From positions 1 through 64,000 of the forward strand of contig NZ_BDAX01000030.1 in the NCBI RefSeq assembly GCF_001612665.1: a stretch of DNA of 64,000 nt, given 5' to 3'. Both the position numbers and the translations under genes were made by a program. The stretch is from Nocardia alba NBRC 108234. GTDB lineage: Bacteria; Actinomycetota; Actinomycetes; Mycobacteriales; Mycobacteriaceae. Numbering within the stretch: position 1 is the first letter of the stretch; each line of letters begins with the position of its first letter. The notes under the pieces are model-generated. The model was not told the DNA's origin, searched no databases, and saw only the letters and a list, made by a program, of their open reading frames with translations. Positions 34,647 through 43,302 of this stretch are shown here, piece after piece.

Positions 34647-35890
34647 TGAGGATCGCACTGCTGTCCTATCGGAGCAAGCCACACTGTGGCGGACAGGGAG
34701 TGTATGTCCGGTATCTGAGCCAGGGACTCGTCGAGCTCGGCCATGAGGTCGAGGTGTTCTCCGGCCAGCCCTATCCCGAGGAGCTCGATCCGCGGGTGCG
34801 GCTCACCGAGGTGCCGAGTCTGGACCTCTATCGCGACGAAGATCCCTTTCGCACACCCCATCCTCGTGAGATCCGCGATCGCATCGACCTGCTCGAGCTC
34901 GCCACCATGTGGACGGCCGGATTCCCCGAACCGCGCACGTTCAGCAAGCGCGTCGCCAGGCTGTTGGCCTCGCGCATCGCGGATTTCGATGTCGTGCACG
35001 ACAATCAGTGCCTGGGCTCCGGTCTGCTCGACATCGCCGAGCTGCTGCCGCTGGTGGCGACCGTCCACCATCCGATCACCCGCGACCGCGCGGTCGATCT
35101 GGCCGCGACGCCGTGGCGGCGCAAGCTGTTCGTGCGGCGCTGGTACGGCTTCCTCGGCATGCAGAAGCGAGTCGCACAGCGGATTCCGGACCTGATCACG
35201 GTGTCCTCGTCGTCGGCCGCCGATATCGCGCAGGACTTCGGTGTGCGGCCCGAACAGTTGCGGACCGTTCCCCTCGGCGTGGACACCGCACTGTTCCGGC
35301 CACGGGAGACACCGCGAGCCCGGGGGCGGATCGTCGCGGTAGCCAGCGCCGACAAGCCGCTCAAGGGCATCGCGCATCTGCTGAAAGCCGTTGCCCGGCT
35401 GCGTAATACCCACGATGTCGAGCTCCGGCTCGTCGCGAGGCTGGAGCCGAACGGCCCCACCGAGAAGCTGATCGCCGAACTCGGCATCGCCGATATCGTC
35501 ACCCCGGTCAGCGGAATGAGCGACGAGCAGCTGGCCGAACTGCTCGCCTCGGCCGAGATCGCGTGCATTCCGTCGATGTACGAGGGGTTCTCGCTGCCCG
35601 CCGTCGAGGCGATGGCCAGCGCGACGCCGCTGGTCGCGAGCCGGGCGGGCGCGCTGCCCGAGGTCGTCGGCGAGTGCGCCGAACTGGTCGAGCCGGGCGA
35701 CGTGGACGCGCTGACGCGAGTGCTCGGCGAACTGCTCGTCGACCCCGACCGGCGCGAGCGCCTCGGCGCGGCGGGGCGGGTTCGCGTACTAGAGCTGTTC
35801 AGCTGGTCGGCCGTCGCCGCGCAGACGGTCGCGATCTACGACCAGGCGATCACCCGCCGCTCCCCCACCCCGCCGGGCACCGCCCGATGA
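34646..35890 (+). CDS. GT4-type glycosyltransferase
   Basis: 414 residues with a GT-B fold: N-terminal acceptor domain beginning MRIALLSYRSKPHCGGQGVY (glycine-rich loop typical of GT4), then VPLGVDTALFRPRE, and the nucleotide-sugar domain with MYEGFSLPAVEAMASATPLV, the Glu-x7-Glu motif. A retaining transferase using NDP- or UDP-sugar is predicted. Its start shares a base with the P450 stop (TGATG), so coupling is tight. Glycosylation of a product of the two P450s is a natural guess but not shown. Confidence 0.92.
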   Translation: MRIALLSYRSKPHCGGQGVYVRYLSQGLVELGHEVEVFSGQPYPEELDPRVRLTEVPSLDLYRDEDPFRTPHPREIRDRIDLLELATMWTAGFPEPRTFSKRVARLLASRIADFDVVHDNQCLGSGLLDIAELLPLVATVHHPITRDRAVDLAATPWRRKLFVRRWYGFLGMQKRVAQRIPDLITVSSSSAADIAQDFGVRPEQLRTVPLGVDTALFRPRETPRARGRIVAVASADKPLKGIAHLLKAVARLRNTHDVELRLVARLEPNGPTEKLIAELGIADIVTPVSGMSDEQLAELLASAEIACIPSMYEGFSLPAVEAMASATPLVASRAGALPEVVGECAELVEPGDVDALTRVLGELLVDPDRRERLGAAGRVRVLELFSWSAVAAQTVAIYDQAITRRSPTPPGTAR

Positions 35891-35927
35891 CGACACCGCC
35901 CGACCCCGCACCGCACCTGGAGGCCTC

Positions 35928-36659
35928 ATGTTGACCGTCGATTTCGACCGCTTGGGCGTCGGCCCCGGATCACGGGTGATCGACATCGGCTGCGGCGCGG
36001 GCAGACATTCCTTCGAGGCCTATCGTCGCGGAGCCGACGTCGTCGCGTTCGACCAGAACGCCGACGACCTGGCCGATGTGAACCTCATGTTCGAGGCGAT
36101 GGCCGCGGCGGGCGAGGCGCCGGAGTACGCCAAGGCCGAGACCGTGCGCGGCGACGCGCTCGACCTGCCCTATGGCAACGACGAATTCGACGTGGTCATC
36201 GCCTCGGAGATCCTCGAGCACGTCCCGCAGGACACGCGGGCGATCGCCGAACTGGCGCGAGTGGTCAAACCCGGTGGCGCACTGGCTGTGACGGTGCCGC
36301 GCTGGCTGCCCGAACGCATCTGCTGGGCGCTCTCGGACGAGTACCACGCCAACGAGGGCGGTCACGTGCGTATCTACCGCGCCGACGAGCTGCGCGACAA
36401 GATCACCGCGCGCGGTCTGCGCTACCACCACCAGGATTTCGCGCACGCGCTGCACGCACCCTTCTGGTGGCTCAAATGCGCTGTCGGCGTGCGCAATGAC
36501 AAGCACCCGCTGGTGAGCGCCTATCACCGCATGCTGGTGTGGGACATGATGTCGGCCCCCGCGCTGACGCGCACGGCCGAACGGGTGCTCAATCCGCTGG
36601 TCGGCAAGTCTGTCGCGCTCTACTTCACGAAACCGGCGGTGCGCGGCGATGCCCGTTGA
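35928..36659 (+). CDS. Class I SAM-dependent methyltransferase
   Basis: 243 residues: SAM-binding motif I VIDIGCGAGRHSFEAYRRGA, acidic VVAFDQNADDL (motif II), DLPYGNDEFDVVIASEILEH (motif IV) and VVKPGGALAVTVPRW. The extended C-terminus (FWWLKCAVGVRNDKHPLV) differs from small-molecule methyltransferases I know. GGAGG lies 5 nt before the ATG; the gene follows the glycosyltransferase by 37 nt and overlaps the next by 11 nt. The acceptor is probably a sugar or lipid made by neighbours (inference). Confidence 0.9.
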   Translation: MLTVDFDRLGVGPGSRVIDIGCGAGRHSFEAYRRGADVVAFDQNADDLADVNLMFEAMAAAGEAPEYAKAETVRGDALDLPYGNDEFDVVIASEILEHVPQDTRAIAELARVVKPGGALAVTVPRWLPERICWALSDEYHANEGGHVRIYRADELRDKITARGLRYHHQDFAHALHAPFWWLKCAVGVRNDKHPLVSAYHRMLVWDMMSAPALTRTAERVLNPLVGKSVALYFTKPAVRGDAR

Positions 36660-37671
36660 GCTACCTGCTGTTCCCGGGGTGATCTCCGCGCGTGATATCC
36701 GCCGGACCGCCGAATCCATCGCCGCCGCACAGGAACCCGACGGCGCGATTCCCTGGTTCAGCGGCGGTCACACCGACCCGTGGGACCACATCGAGTCCGC
36801 GATGGCATTGACCGTGGCCGGGCTGTGGGACCAGGCCCGCGAGGCCTATATCTGGTCGGCGAAAACGCAACGGTCCGACGGCTCGTGGCCGATGCAGCTG
36901 CGCGCCGGCGTGATCGAGAATCACGACGCCGACACCAACTTCTGCGCCTATCTGGCCACCGGCGTGCTGCACGCCCTGTCGATCACCGGCGATACCGGCT
37001 TCGCCGCCGAGCTGTGGCCGACGGTCCGCGCCGGCATCGACTTCGTCCTCGGCCTGCGACGGGGCGCCCACGGCGAGATCCACTGGTCGGCGAACGAATC
37101 CGGGTCCTGCGGCGAAGCCCTGCTCACCGGCTGTTCCAGCATCTTCCACAGCCTCGGCTGCGCGGTGACCCTCGCCGAGCGGATGGGCGATCCGCGCCCG
37201 GACTGGGCGGCGGCGCGCGACCGGCTCGGTCGCGCCCTGCGCCATCACCCCGAAGCGTTCCTGGACAAGAGCCGCTACTCCATGGACTGGTACTACCCCG
37301 TGCTCGGTGGCGCGGTGCGCGGCGCGGCGGCCACCGAGCTGATCGCCGCGCGCTGGGACGAATTCGTCGTCGGCGACCTCGGCATCCGCTGCGTGTCCGA
37401 CGCGCCATGGGTGACCGGCGCCGAGACCTGTGAACTGGTCATGGCACTGGACGCTATCGGCGACACCACTGCCGCGGCCACCCTGTTCGCCGCTATGCAG
37501 CATCTGCGCGAACTCGACGGTTCCTATTGGACCGGACTGGTTTTCACCGATGGCAAGCGCTGGCCGGAAGAACGCACCACGTGGACCGGGGCGGCGGTCG
37601 TGCTCGCCGCCGACGCCATCACCCGCACCACGGCGGGCAACGGCATCTTTCGCGAGGCACTACCCCGCTGA
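36649..37671 (+). CDS. Prenyltransferase/squalene-oxidase-like alpha/alpha-toroid protein
   Basis: 340 residues built from helical repeats rich in QxxDGSW-like motifs: AAQEPDGAIPWFSGGHTDPW near the start, TQRSDGSWPMQL and HLRELDGSYWTGLVF. This is the alpha/alpha toroid seen in squalene cyclases, prenyltransferases and some glycoside hydrolases. No DxDD or VSDCTAE cyclase motif is visible, so a terpene cyclase role is doubtful; a structural or glycan-acting role is equally possible. It overlaps the methyltransferase and is co-translated. It ends 6 nt before a convergent gene. Confidence 0.8.
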   Translation: MPVELPAVPGVISARDIRRTAESIAAAQEPDGAIPWFSGGHTDPWDHIESAMALTVAGLWDQAREAYIWSAKTQRSDGSWPMQLRAGVIENHDADTNFCAYLATGVLHALSITGDTGFAAELWPTVRAGIDFVLGLRRGAHGEIHWSANESGSCGEALLTGCSSIFHSLGCAVTLAERMGDPRPDWAAARDRLGRALRHHPEAFLDKSRYSMDWYYPVLGGAVRGAAATELIAARWDEFVVGDLGIRCVSDAPWVTGAETCELVMALDAIGDTTAAATLFAAMQHLRELDGSYWTGLVFTDGKRWPEERTTWTGAAVVLAADAITRTTAGNGIFREALPR

Positions 37672-37677
37672 GCTCAT

Positions 37678-38334
37678 TCAGCCGCAGGCGGCGGTTCGCT
37701 GCAGGATTCGCAGCGAACCGGTGACCGAGAGTTCGCTGAACTTGCCGCTGTCGAGTGCGCGGCGATAGATGTTGAACGGCGCGCGGCCACCATCGGCGGG
37801 GTCGGGGAAGACGTCGTGGATGGCGAGCAGTCCACCGCCCGCCACCCAGGGCACCCAGTTGTCGTAATCGCGCTGAGCGGCTTGCTCGGTGTGGCCGCCG
37901 TCGATGAACAGCATCCGCAGCGGGGTCCGCCAGACGCGCGCCGCGGCGGTGGACGAGCCGATGATCGCGGTCACCGTGTCGGTGAGCTCCGCCCGGATCA
38001 TGGTGCGCCGGAACGTGGTCACGGTGTCGAAGACCCCGGTCTCCGGGTCGACCAGGGCGGTGTCGTGGTACTCCCAGCCCGGCTGGTGTTCCTCGGAGCC
38101 GCGGTGGTGGTCGACGGTGAACACGGCGGCGCCGGTCTCGCGGGCGGCGGCACCGAGATAGACGGTCGACTTGCCGCAATAGGTACCGATCTCCATGATG
38201 ATTCCGTCGCCCGCGTACGCCCGAGCGGCAGCGTAGAGCGCGTGCCCCTCGTCCGGTGGCATGAATCCGATGGTCTGTTCGGCGAGTGCGAACAGATCAC
38301 TGGTACCGGCGGAGATTTCGTCTACAGCTGCCAT
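37678..38334 (-). CDS. Class I SAM-dependent methyltransferase (Methyltransf_24 type)
   Basis: 218 residues: IIMEIGTYCGKSTVYLGAAA is the SAM-binding motif and LFIDGGHTEQAAQRDYDNW the metal-associated acidic region of this family, which includes sugar- and antibiotic-modifying O-methyltransferases. The start ATG 38334 is preferred; GTG 38343 is possible. A TetR-type operator (site 5) lies 34 nt upstream, shared with the divergent DUF1059 gene. It is convergent with the cyp51/GT operon, so it may serve the same product. Confidence 0.87.
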   Translation of the reverse strand: MAAVDEISAGTSDLFALAEQTIGFMPPDEGHALYAAARAYAGDGIIMEIGTYCGKSTVYLGAAARETGAAVFTVDHHRGSEEHQPGWEYHDTALVDPETGVFDTVTTFRRTMIRAELTDTVTAIIGSSTAAARVWRTPLRMLFIDGGHTEQAAQRDYDNWVPWVAGGGLLAIHDVFPDPADGGRAPFNIYRRALDSGKFSELSVTGSLRILQRTAACG

Positions 38335-38367
38335 GCGGGCCACGCTAACATATGAACTGGAATACAA

Positions 38368-38385
38368 TCCGGACTACTGTCCGGA
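38368..38385. promoter_or_regulatory. TetR operator, site 5 (between methyltransferase and DUF1059)
   Basis: TCCGGACT-AC-TGTCCGGA, an 8-2-8 dyad with one mismatch, followed 4 nt later by another half-site, TGTTCGGA. It lies in the 88-bp divergent region. Confidence 0.65.
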
Positions 38386-38422
38386 AACCTGTTCGGATAG
38401 TCGAAACCAGAGGAGAACACCG

Positions 38423-38569
38423 ATGAAGACTCGCCTCAACTGCCCCTGCGGCCTCGCCATCAAGGGCACCGACGAAGACGATCTGATCAAGCAGACCCAG
38501 GCGCACCTGGCCGAGAACCACCCGGGACACGACTACTCCCCCGAGGAGATCCTCTTCATCGCCTACTGA
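38423..38569 (+). CDS. DUF1059 family small protein
   Basis: 48 residues, MKTRLNCPCGLAIKGTDEDD, ending HDYSPEEILFIAY. The NCPCG cysteines and the conserved H..H of AHLAENHPGHD suggest a small metal site. GAGGAG lies 5 nt upstream of the ATG. DUF1059 proteins have no known function. Its start is 38 nt from the shared operator, so it appears to belong to the same regulon, opposite the methyltransferase. Confidence 0.85.
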   Translation: MKTRLNCPCGLAIKGTDEDDLIKQTQAHLAENHPGHDYSPEEILFIAY

Positions 38570-38574
38570 GTCGG

Positions 38575-39159
38575 CTACTTGGTGGGCTGCTTGGTCGGCA
38601 GCGCGTTCTGCAGGCCACCCACCTCGGTGATCTGCCAGTCGGCATTGCGGTCCACGGTGAGCGAGTAGGTCACGGTGGTGCGCGTTCCGCCGGGTGTCTG
38701 GGCGCTGGTGGAGACCACATCGAGGTAGGCGTTGACCTTGTAGATGCCGCCGTTCTCCGAGGTCACCGTCGCCGAGAGCGGCGTCGCCTTCGACGTCCAC
38801 TGCAGCGGCAACAGGATCTGTTCCAATTGCGGTGCGGTGGCGTCGAACTTGGCGGCCAGTTGCGGGGTGGTACCGGTGCGCAGCCGGGTGAACCAGGCCT
38901 GCACGTCGCGGTAGTCGATGGTGGACGCGCCGACCCCGTAGTCCGAGGCGATCTGTTCGACATGCCTGACGTCGGCGTCGCGTGCCGCACGGTCGGCGAT
39001 CGTCGACTCCGCCGAGAAGTACAGCACCGCGAAGGTGACGACCGCGGCGACCAGAACGGCGATCGTGGCGGTGACCAGCACGGTCGACAGTCGCAGGGAT
39101 ACGGTGTGCGGCGTGGGCCCGGCCGCGGTCGTGGTGGCTTCTTCGGTCGCTGTACTCAT
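38575..39159 (-). CDS. Mce-associated membrane protein (Mas)
   Basis: 194 residues: a cytoplasmic Thr/Ala tail, one membrane helix (LSTVLVTATIAVLVAAVVTF), and a periplasmic domain ending DWQITEVGGL. This is the Mas family that follows mce operons and is thought to stabilise the Mce complex. It is the last gene, 33 nt after MceF. Only one Mas is present, whereas many mce loci have two or more. Confidence 0.9.
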   Translation of the reverse strand: MSTATEEATTTAAGPTPHTVSLRLSTVLVTATIAVLVAAVVTFAVLYFSAESTIADRAARDADVRHVEQIASDYGVGASTIDYRDVQAWFTRLRTGTTPQLAAKFDATAPQLEQILLPLQWTSKATPLSATVTSENGGIYKVNAYLDVVSTSAQTPGGTRTTVTYSLTVDRNADWQITEVGGLQNALPTKQPTK

Positions 39160-39192
39160 GGTCCATCCTTGTCCGAACTATTCGACGGCGAT

Positions 39193-40149
39193 CTATTTGA
39201 CAGCGATGCGCACACGCATCGTGCCGTCGGCGTCCACGCTCTGTAGGGCTTGCTCGATCAGGGTGCTGATGTCGATGGCGGGTGTCCGATTCACCGCGTC
39301 GGTGACGACCGGACCCAATATCTGACCCAGCGGGGCGATACTCGGCCCGATCTCCTCGAGCAGGGTGGTCAGATTCGCCAGGAACGGCACGAGGCCGTCG
39401 CCGGTGAAGTAGTCGGGTACCGGACGACTCTCGACGAGCGCCGATCCCGACGCGACGATGTCGTTCAGCGTCACACCGAACTCGCCGAACAGTGGGCCCG
39501 CCGTGCCGAGCGAGGGCCCGAGCCATGCCATGTTGCCGCCGAGGGCCTGCATATCGGCGAACAGTTGCCGAATGGCCTCGGTGCGGCTCAGCAGGGTGGC
39601 CGCGAGCAGCGTCGATGACCGTTGCAGGTTCGGCATCGCCGTGTCCGTCCCGGCCAGCGCGCGGTCGAAGGTGTCGACCAGGTTCGCGATCGCCTCGGGA
39701 TGGATCTGGTCGAGCAACTCGACCAGTCGGGCCGACAGCGCCGTAATGGTCATCGGCAGGTGGATCCGCTCGGCCGCCACGACTTGGCCGTCCTCGAGGT
39801 ACGGGCCCGCACCCGATTTCGGCGCGAAGGCGATATAGGGCTCGCCGAGCGCCGAGAGTTGCTCGATCCGGACATCACTGGACACCGGGATGCGGTAGCG
39901 GCTGTCGATCCGCAGCCGGACGAGCACTCCGCCTGCCTGCTTGCGCACCGACTCGGTCCGGCCGACCTGAACACCCGAGAGCAGCACCGGTGAATTCGGC
40001 GCGAGCCCGCCCGAATTGTCCAGCCGCATGTCGGCGGTGAAGTAGCTCGATCGAGGATCGAACCGCAGCACACCGAGCGACATGTACCCGACGCCGAGGA
40101 CAAGGACCGCCGCGATCGCGGAAAGCGACACTGCCGCACGCAGATTCAT
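39193..40149 (-). CDS. MceF-type Mce protein
   Basis: 318 residues: N-terminal anchor helix (AVSLSAIAAVLVLGVGYMSL), then the MlaD/MCE domain (FTADMRLDNSGGLAPNSPVL, LSGVQVGRTESV) and a long helical region for the tunnel needle. The start overlaps the MceE stop by 4 nt (ATGA). Mce proteins form a hexameric tube between inner membrane and cell wall that carries lipids. The C-terminus lacks a long proline-rich tail. Confidence 0.92.
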   Translation of the reverse strand: MNLRAAVSLSAIAAVLVLGVGYMSLGVLRFDPRSSYFTADMRLDNSGGLAPNSPVLLSGVQVGRTESVRKQAGGVLVRLRIDSRYRIPVSSDVRIEQLSALGEPYIAFAPKSGAGPYLEDGQVVAAERIHLPMTITALSARLVELLDQIHPEAIANLVDTFDRALAGTDTAMPNLQRSSTLLAATLLSRTEAIRQLFADMQALGGNMAWLGPSLGTAGPLFGEFGVTLNDIVASGSALVESRPVPDYFTGDGLVPFLANLTTLLEEIGPSIAPLGQILGPVVTDAVNRTPAIDISTLIEQALQSVDADGTMRVRIAVK

Positions 40150-41210
40150 CGTAGGAGTCCGATCATCCGCAGGGTGTCGACGATGCGGGCGGTGTGCTCG
40201 TCGGCAGTGATCGGGCCGGTCGACGGCCCGACGGTGACATCGACCAGGTCGACCTTCGGGCCGTGGGTCGCGAAGGGAACGAGATCGTTGTTGATCAGGT
40301 CGATGATCGACTTCATGTTCGACGGTGAGTCGGCGTCGAGCGGACGACCTCCCAGCAGCATCGGAACCAGGGCCCGGGTGGTGTCGTCGAGGGAGGACAG
40401 CAGCGGCCCGAGCCACTGCGCGGCGGGCGCGACGGGGCCGAGCGCGGTCAGCACGAAGATGACCCCGATCTGCGCGTTCACGGCGTCGGTGGTGTGTTGG
40501 ACGCCGTAGGGGGTGAGCAGTTGGTCGAGAATCGGCAGGTTCTGCTGCATGCCCTGTTCCACCGTGGCCTCCAAGCCGTCGAGGAGGGCGTCGATCGAGT
40601 GCAGGTGGTCGCCGAGGTCGGTGATGTCGGCGCCGAGCAGGCCCGCGAGGCGCGCGGTATCGCGTGGATCGTCGGGGAACACGCCGTTCATGGTGTTGAC
40701 GATGGATTGGAAGTCGGTCACCGCGCCGCTCCCGATGAAGGTGGACAGCCCGGCCAGGATGTCCTCGATCGGGGGCGACTGGGTGGTGTCCGCGAGCGGG
40801 ATGGTCGCGCCCGCCGTCAGCTCGCCCGTGCCCGCTCGCACCGGTTCGCTCAGCGCGATGTGGACATCGCCGAGCGGAGTCTCCTGGCGCAGTTCGGCGG
40901 TGGTGCCGACCGCGAGCCGTACCGACTGCCCGATGGCCACGTCGGCGATGGCGTAGCCCGGCACGGCCGCCCGATCCGCGGTGGCGGCGACGGGATCGAC
41001 CAGGGTGACCCCGGTGAGGGTGCCGACCCGGACACCGGCCGCGATCACCTTGGCGCCCTGCGGAAGATTGAGCACATCGGCGAACTCGATCCGCAGCTGA
41101 TAGGTCGGACCGTCGACGCCCGCACCCGGGACGGGTAGGTCAGCGGGCTGGAAGCCGCAACCGGTGAGGGCGAGCAGTGCGGTGAACAGGAGCAGGGCGG
41201 CGCGTCTCAT
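40146..41210 (-). CDS. MceE-type Mce lipoprotein
   Basis: 354 residues. The N-terminus MRRAALLLFTALLALTGCGF carries a lipobox (LTGC, Cys 18), so this is the lipid-anchored Mce subunit. The MCE domain reads YQLRIEFADVLNLPQGAKVI and AGVRVGTLTGVTLV. It overlaps MceD by 4 nt (ATGA). This position and lipobox define the E subunit in mce operons. Confidence 0.94.
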   Translation of the reverse strand: MRRAALLLFTALLALTGCGFQPADLPVPGAGVDGPTYQLRIEFADVLNLPQGAKVIAAGVRVGTLTGVTLVDPVAATADRAAVPGYAIADVAIGQSVRLAVGTTAELRQETPLGDVHIALSEPVRAGTGELTAGATIPLADTTQSPPIEDILAGLSTFIGSGAVTDFQSIVNTMNGVFPDDPRDTARLAGLLGADITDLGDHLHSIDALLDGLEATVEQGMQQNLPILDQLLTPYGVQHTTDAVNAQIGVIFVLTALGPVAPAAQWLGPLLSSLDDTTRALVPMLLGGRPLDADSPSNMKSIIDLINNDLVPFATHGPKVDLVDVTVGPSTGPITADEHTARIVDTLRMIGLLR

Positions 41211-42310
41211 CGTGCGCTCACCGCCCCGAGCAGCAGGGGCAGGGCGGGAATCGTCATCGCACCGCTTTCGGTTGCCTGGCAGGGCTGTCCGGTGACGACC
41301 TGCACGGCCGCGCAGACCTGGGCCGTGTCCTGCTGGGCGAGAAGGAGTTTCGGTGGCGCGTAGCCGATGGTCAGTGCGCCGCTCGCCGGGTCGACGGCTC
41401 CGGCGAAGCCGCTCGCGACGGCCGGCGCCATGGCGATCACATCGGCGAGCGAGCCGACGCCCGCCGCGATCATGCGCGAAAGATCCGGCACCGAGTCCAG
41501 CGCGCGCAGTGCCGGCGACCCGAACATCATGATCACGTCGTTGAGCTGGGGCAGCAGGTCGGCGAGCGCGGCGACGATCTCGACGATCGGCGGGAACGCG
41601 ATGGTGACGATGTCGTTGAACGTCTGCGGCAGCCCGCTCACCGTGGTCTCCACCTGGGACCAGCCGCCACGGGCGCGCTGGGCGAGCTCGGCGAGCGCGT
41701 CGAGCAGTTGCCCGATGTGTCCGATCGCCGCGTCGGGTGCGGCCAGCGCCCGGCTCAGCGCGGCGATGATCGCGTTGATCTGATCGCCGGTTCCCGCTGT
41801 CGCGCGATCGAGCGCGTCGACGCCGGCGCCGACGGCGGTGCGCTGCCCGGGATCGCTTGCGCCATTGAGCTGGTCGGCGAGCCCGGCGAGCGCGTCGAAC
41901 GTTTGTGTCAGGCTCTTGGGGGTCAGTGTCTTCGTGATGCACGAGCTCGAATTCCAGCCCGGCCCAGCGGGTTCGGCTCCGATCAGCGCCAGTCGCCGGT
42001 CCGCGATCAGGGTGTCGCTCACGGTCACCGCCCCGACATCGAGCGGCAGCTTGCGGTCGGCGCGAATGGAGAATTCGACGCGCGCCACCGCACCCTCGAT
42101 ATTGATCGCGGTCACGCGCCCGATCTGGATTCCCATGACCGTGACCGCGCTGCCTTCGTAGAGCCCGATGCTGTCGGGCATGTCGGCGCAGTAGCTGCGC
42201 ATCGGCGGATTCGGCGTGCTCAGCCGCAGACCGATCGCGCCGGCGAGAACGAGGGTCACCACGACCACCGCCGACATCAGCCCGCGAGATCCCAGGATCT
42301 TGTTCAGCAT
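41207..42310 (-). CDS. MceD-type Mce protein
   Basis: 367 residues: anchor helix (SAVVVVTLVLAGAIGLRL), then YCADMPDSIGLYEGSAVTVM (MCE domain) and GIQIGRVTAI. Cysteines at SYCADM and SSSCITK are conserved in this subunit. The start shares a base with the MceC stop (TGATG); the frame running upstream to 42532 is not coding. Helical C-terminal part ends at SAR. Confidence 0.92.
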   Translation of the reverse strand: MLNKILGSRGLMSAVVVVTLVLAGAIGLRLSTPNPPMRSYCADMPDSIGLYEGSAVTVMGIQIGRVTAINIEGAVARVEFSIRADRKLPLDVGAVTVSDTLIADRRLALIGAEPAGPGWNSSSCITKTLTPKSLTQTFDALAGLADQLNGASDPGQRTAVGAGVDALDRATAGTGDQINAIIAALSRALAAPDAAIGHIGQLLDALAELAQRARGGWSQVETTVSGLPQTFNDIVTIAFPPIVEIVAALADLLPQLNDVIMMFGSPALRALDSVPDLSRMIAAGVGSLADVIAMAPAVASGFAGAVDPASGALTIGYAPPKLLLAQQDTAQVCAAVQVVTGQPCQATESGAMTIPALPLLLGAVSAR

Positions 42311-43302
42311 CAACAACCACCTCCCTGCAGTGGCACGCACACGGCGGGAAGTTGGATCGTCGCACCGGACTGGTCGACATTCACCCCGCCGCCCGCCTGC
42401 ATCAATGGGAGCAGTCGCTGTTCGAGAGCTCGCACGGAATCCAGCAGCGTGCCAAGGCGCGCGCCGAGCGCCTCGAGCGCGGGAACGGCATCGGCGAGCG
42501 GCTGGACGCGCTCTTTGATCGAGGCGTCCCACGCCCGTCCGAGCGGCGTGAGGTCCTGCAGGACCGCTGACAGGTCATACAGGGATTCGGCGACCTGCAC
42601 CTTGTTGGTCTGGATGATCTGCTCGAGCGTGCCGAGGGTGATGATCAGGTCCGCGAGTACATCGGCGTTCGCCGCGAGCGCGGTCAGGTACTCGTCGGCG
42701 ATGGTCAGCGCACGGGAGATGTCGGCGTTCTGCTCGTCCAGGATCGCGACCACGTCACCGGCGGCGCGCACCGTCGACCGCACGGCGTCCGGGCTCTTGT
42801 CGATGGCGGTGGACAGCGCGGCCAGATCCTGCCGCAGGACGCTGCCGTCGATCCGGCGGACCGGCGCCACCGCATCCTGGAATGCCTTGGTCAGGTTGTA
42901 GGGCACGATGACTCGCTCCGAGGGGATCACCGCGGAGCCGAGCGGTTTCGTGCCCGCGGGCAGGACCGCCACGTAGTAGCCGCCCACGAAGGTGAGCATC
43001 CGAATGTCGAGGGTGGTCTGGTCACCGAGGAACGCGTCCTCGGTGACGGTGAATTCCATCCTGACCCGATCGGGCAGCAGGGTCAGCGCGGTCACCTTCC
43101 CGACGGGTATCCCCGCGAGCCGCACGTCGTCGCCGGTGCGGACCGAGCCCGCCTGGGTCATCTCGGCGGAATACGTTCGCTCAGCCGTCGTTCCGGTGAC
43201 ATAGACCGCGCCGATCGCGACGAGCAGTAGGACCGCCGCGCACATTCCCGCTATCCCCCAGCGCAATTCGCCTGCCCGCGGATCGGCGCCGCGTCCGCCC
43301 AT
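42310..43302 (-). CDS. MceC-type Mce protein
   Basis: 330 residues: helix WGIAGMCAAVLLLVAIGAVY, then MCE domain TYSAEMTQAGSVRTGDDVRL and AGIPVGKVTALTLL. The C-terminus ends in a Cys (GGGC). I chose ATG 43302 because it gives the TGATG overlap seen at the other mce junctions; GTG 43314 also lies in frame. Confidence 0.92.
   Translation of the reverse strand: MGGRGADPRAGELRWGIAGMCAAVLLLVAIGAVYVTGTTAERTYSAEMTQAGSVRTGDDVRLAGIPVGKVTALTLLPDRVRMEFTVTEDAFLGDQTTLDIRMLTFVGGYYVAVLPAGTKPLGSAVIPSERVIVPYNLTKAFQDAVAPVRRIDGSVLRQDLAALSTAIDKSPDAVRSTVRAAGDVVAILDEQNADISRALTIADEYLTALAANADVLADLIITLGTLEQIIQTNKVQVAESLYDLSAVLQDLTPLGRAWDASIKERVQPLADAVPALEALGARLGTLLDSVRALEQRLLPLMQAGGGVNVDQSGATIQLPAVCVPLQGGGC

Noticed and set aside
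36649..37671. Terpene or squalene cyclase
   Set aside because: The toroid repeats are present but the DxDD or equivalent catalytic motif is not visible, and the protein is about half the size of a squalene-hopene cyclase.
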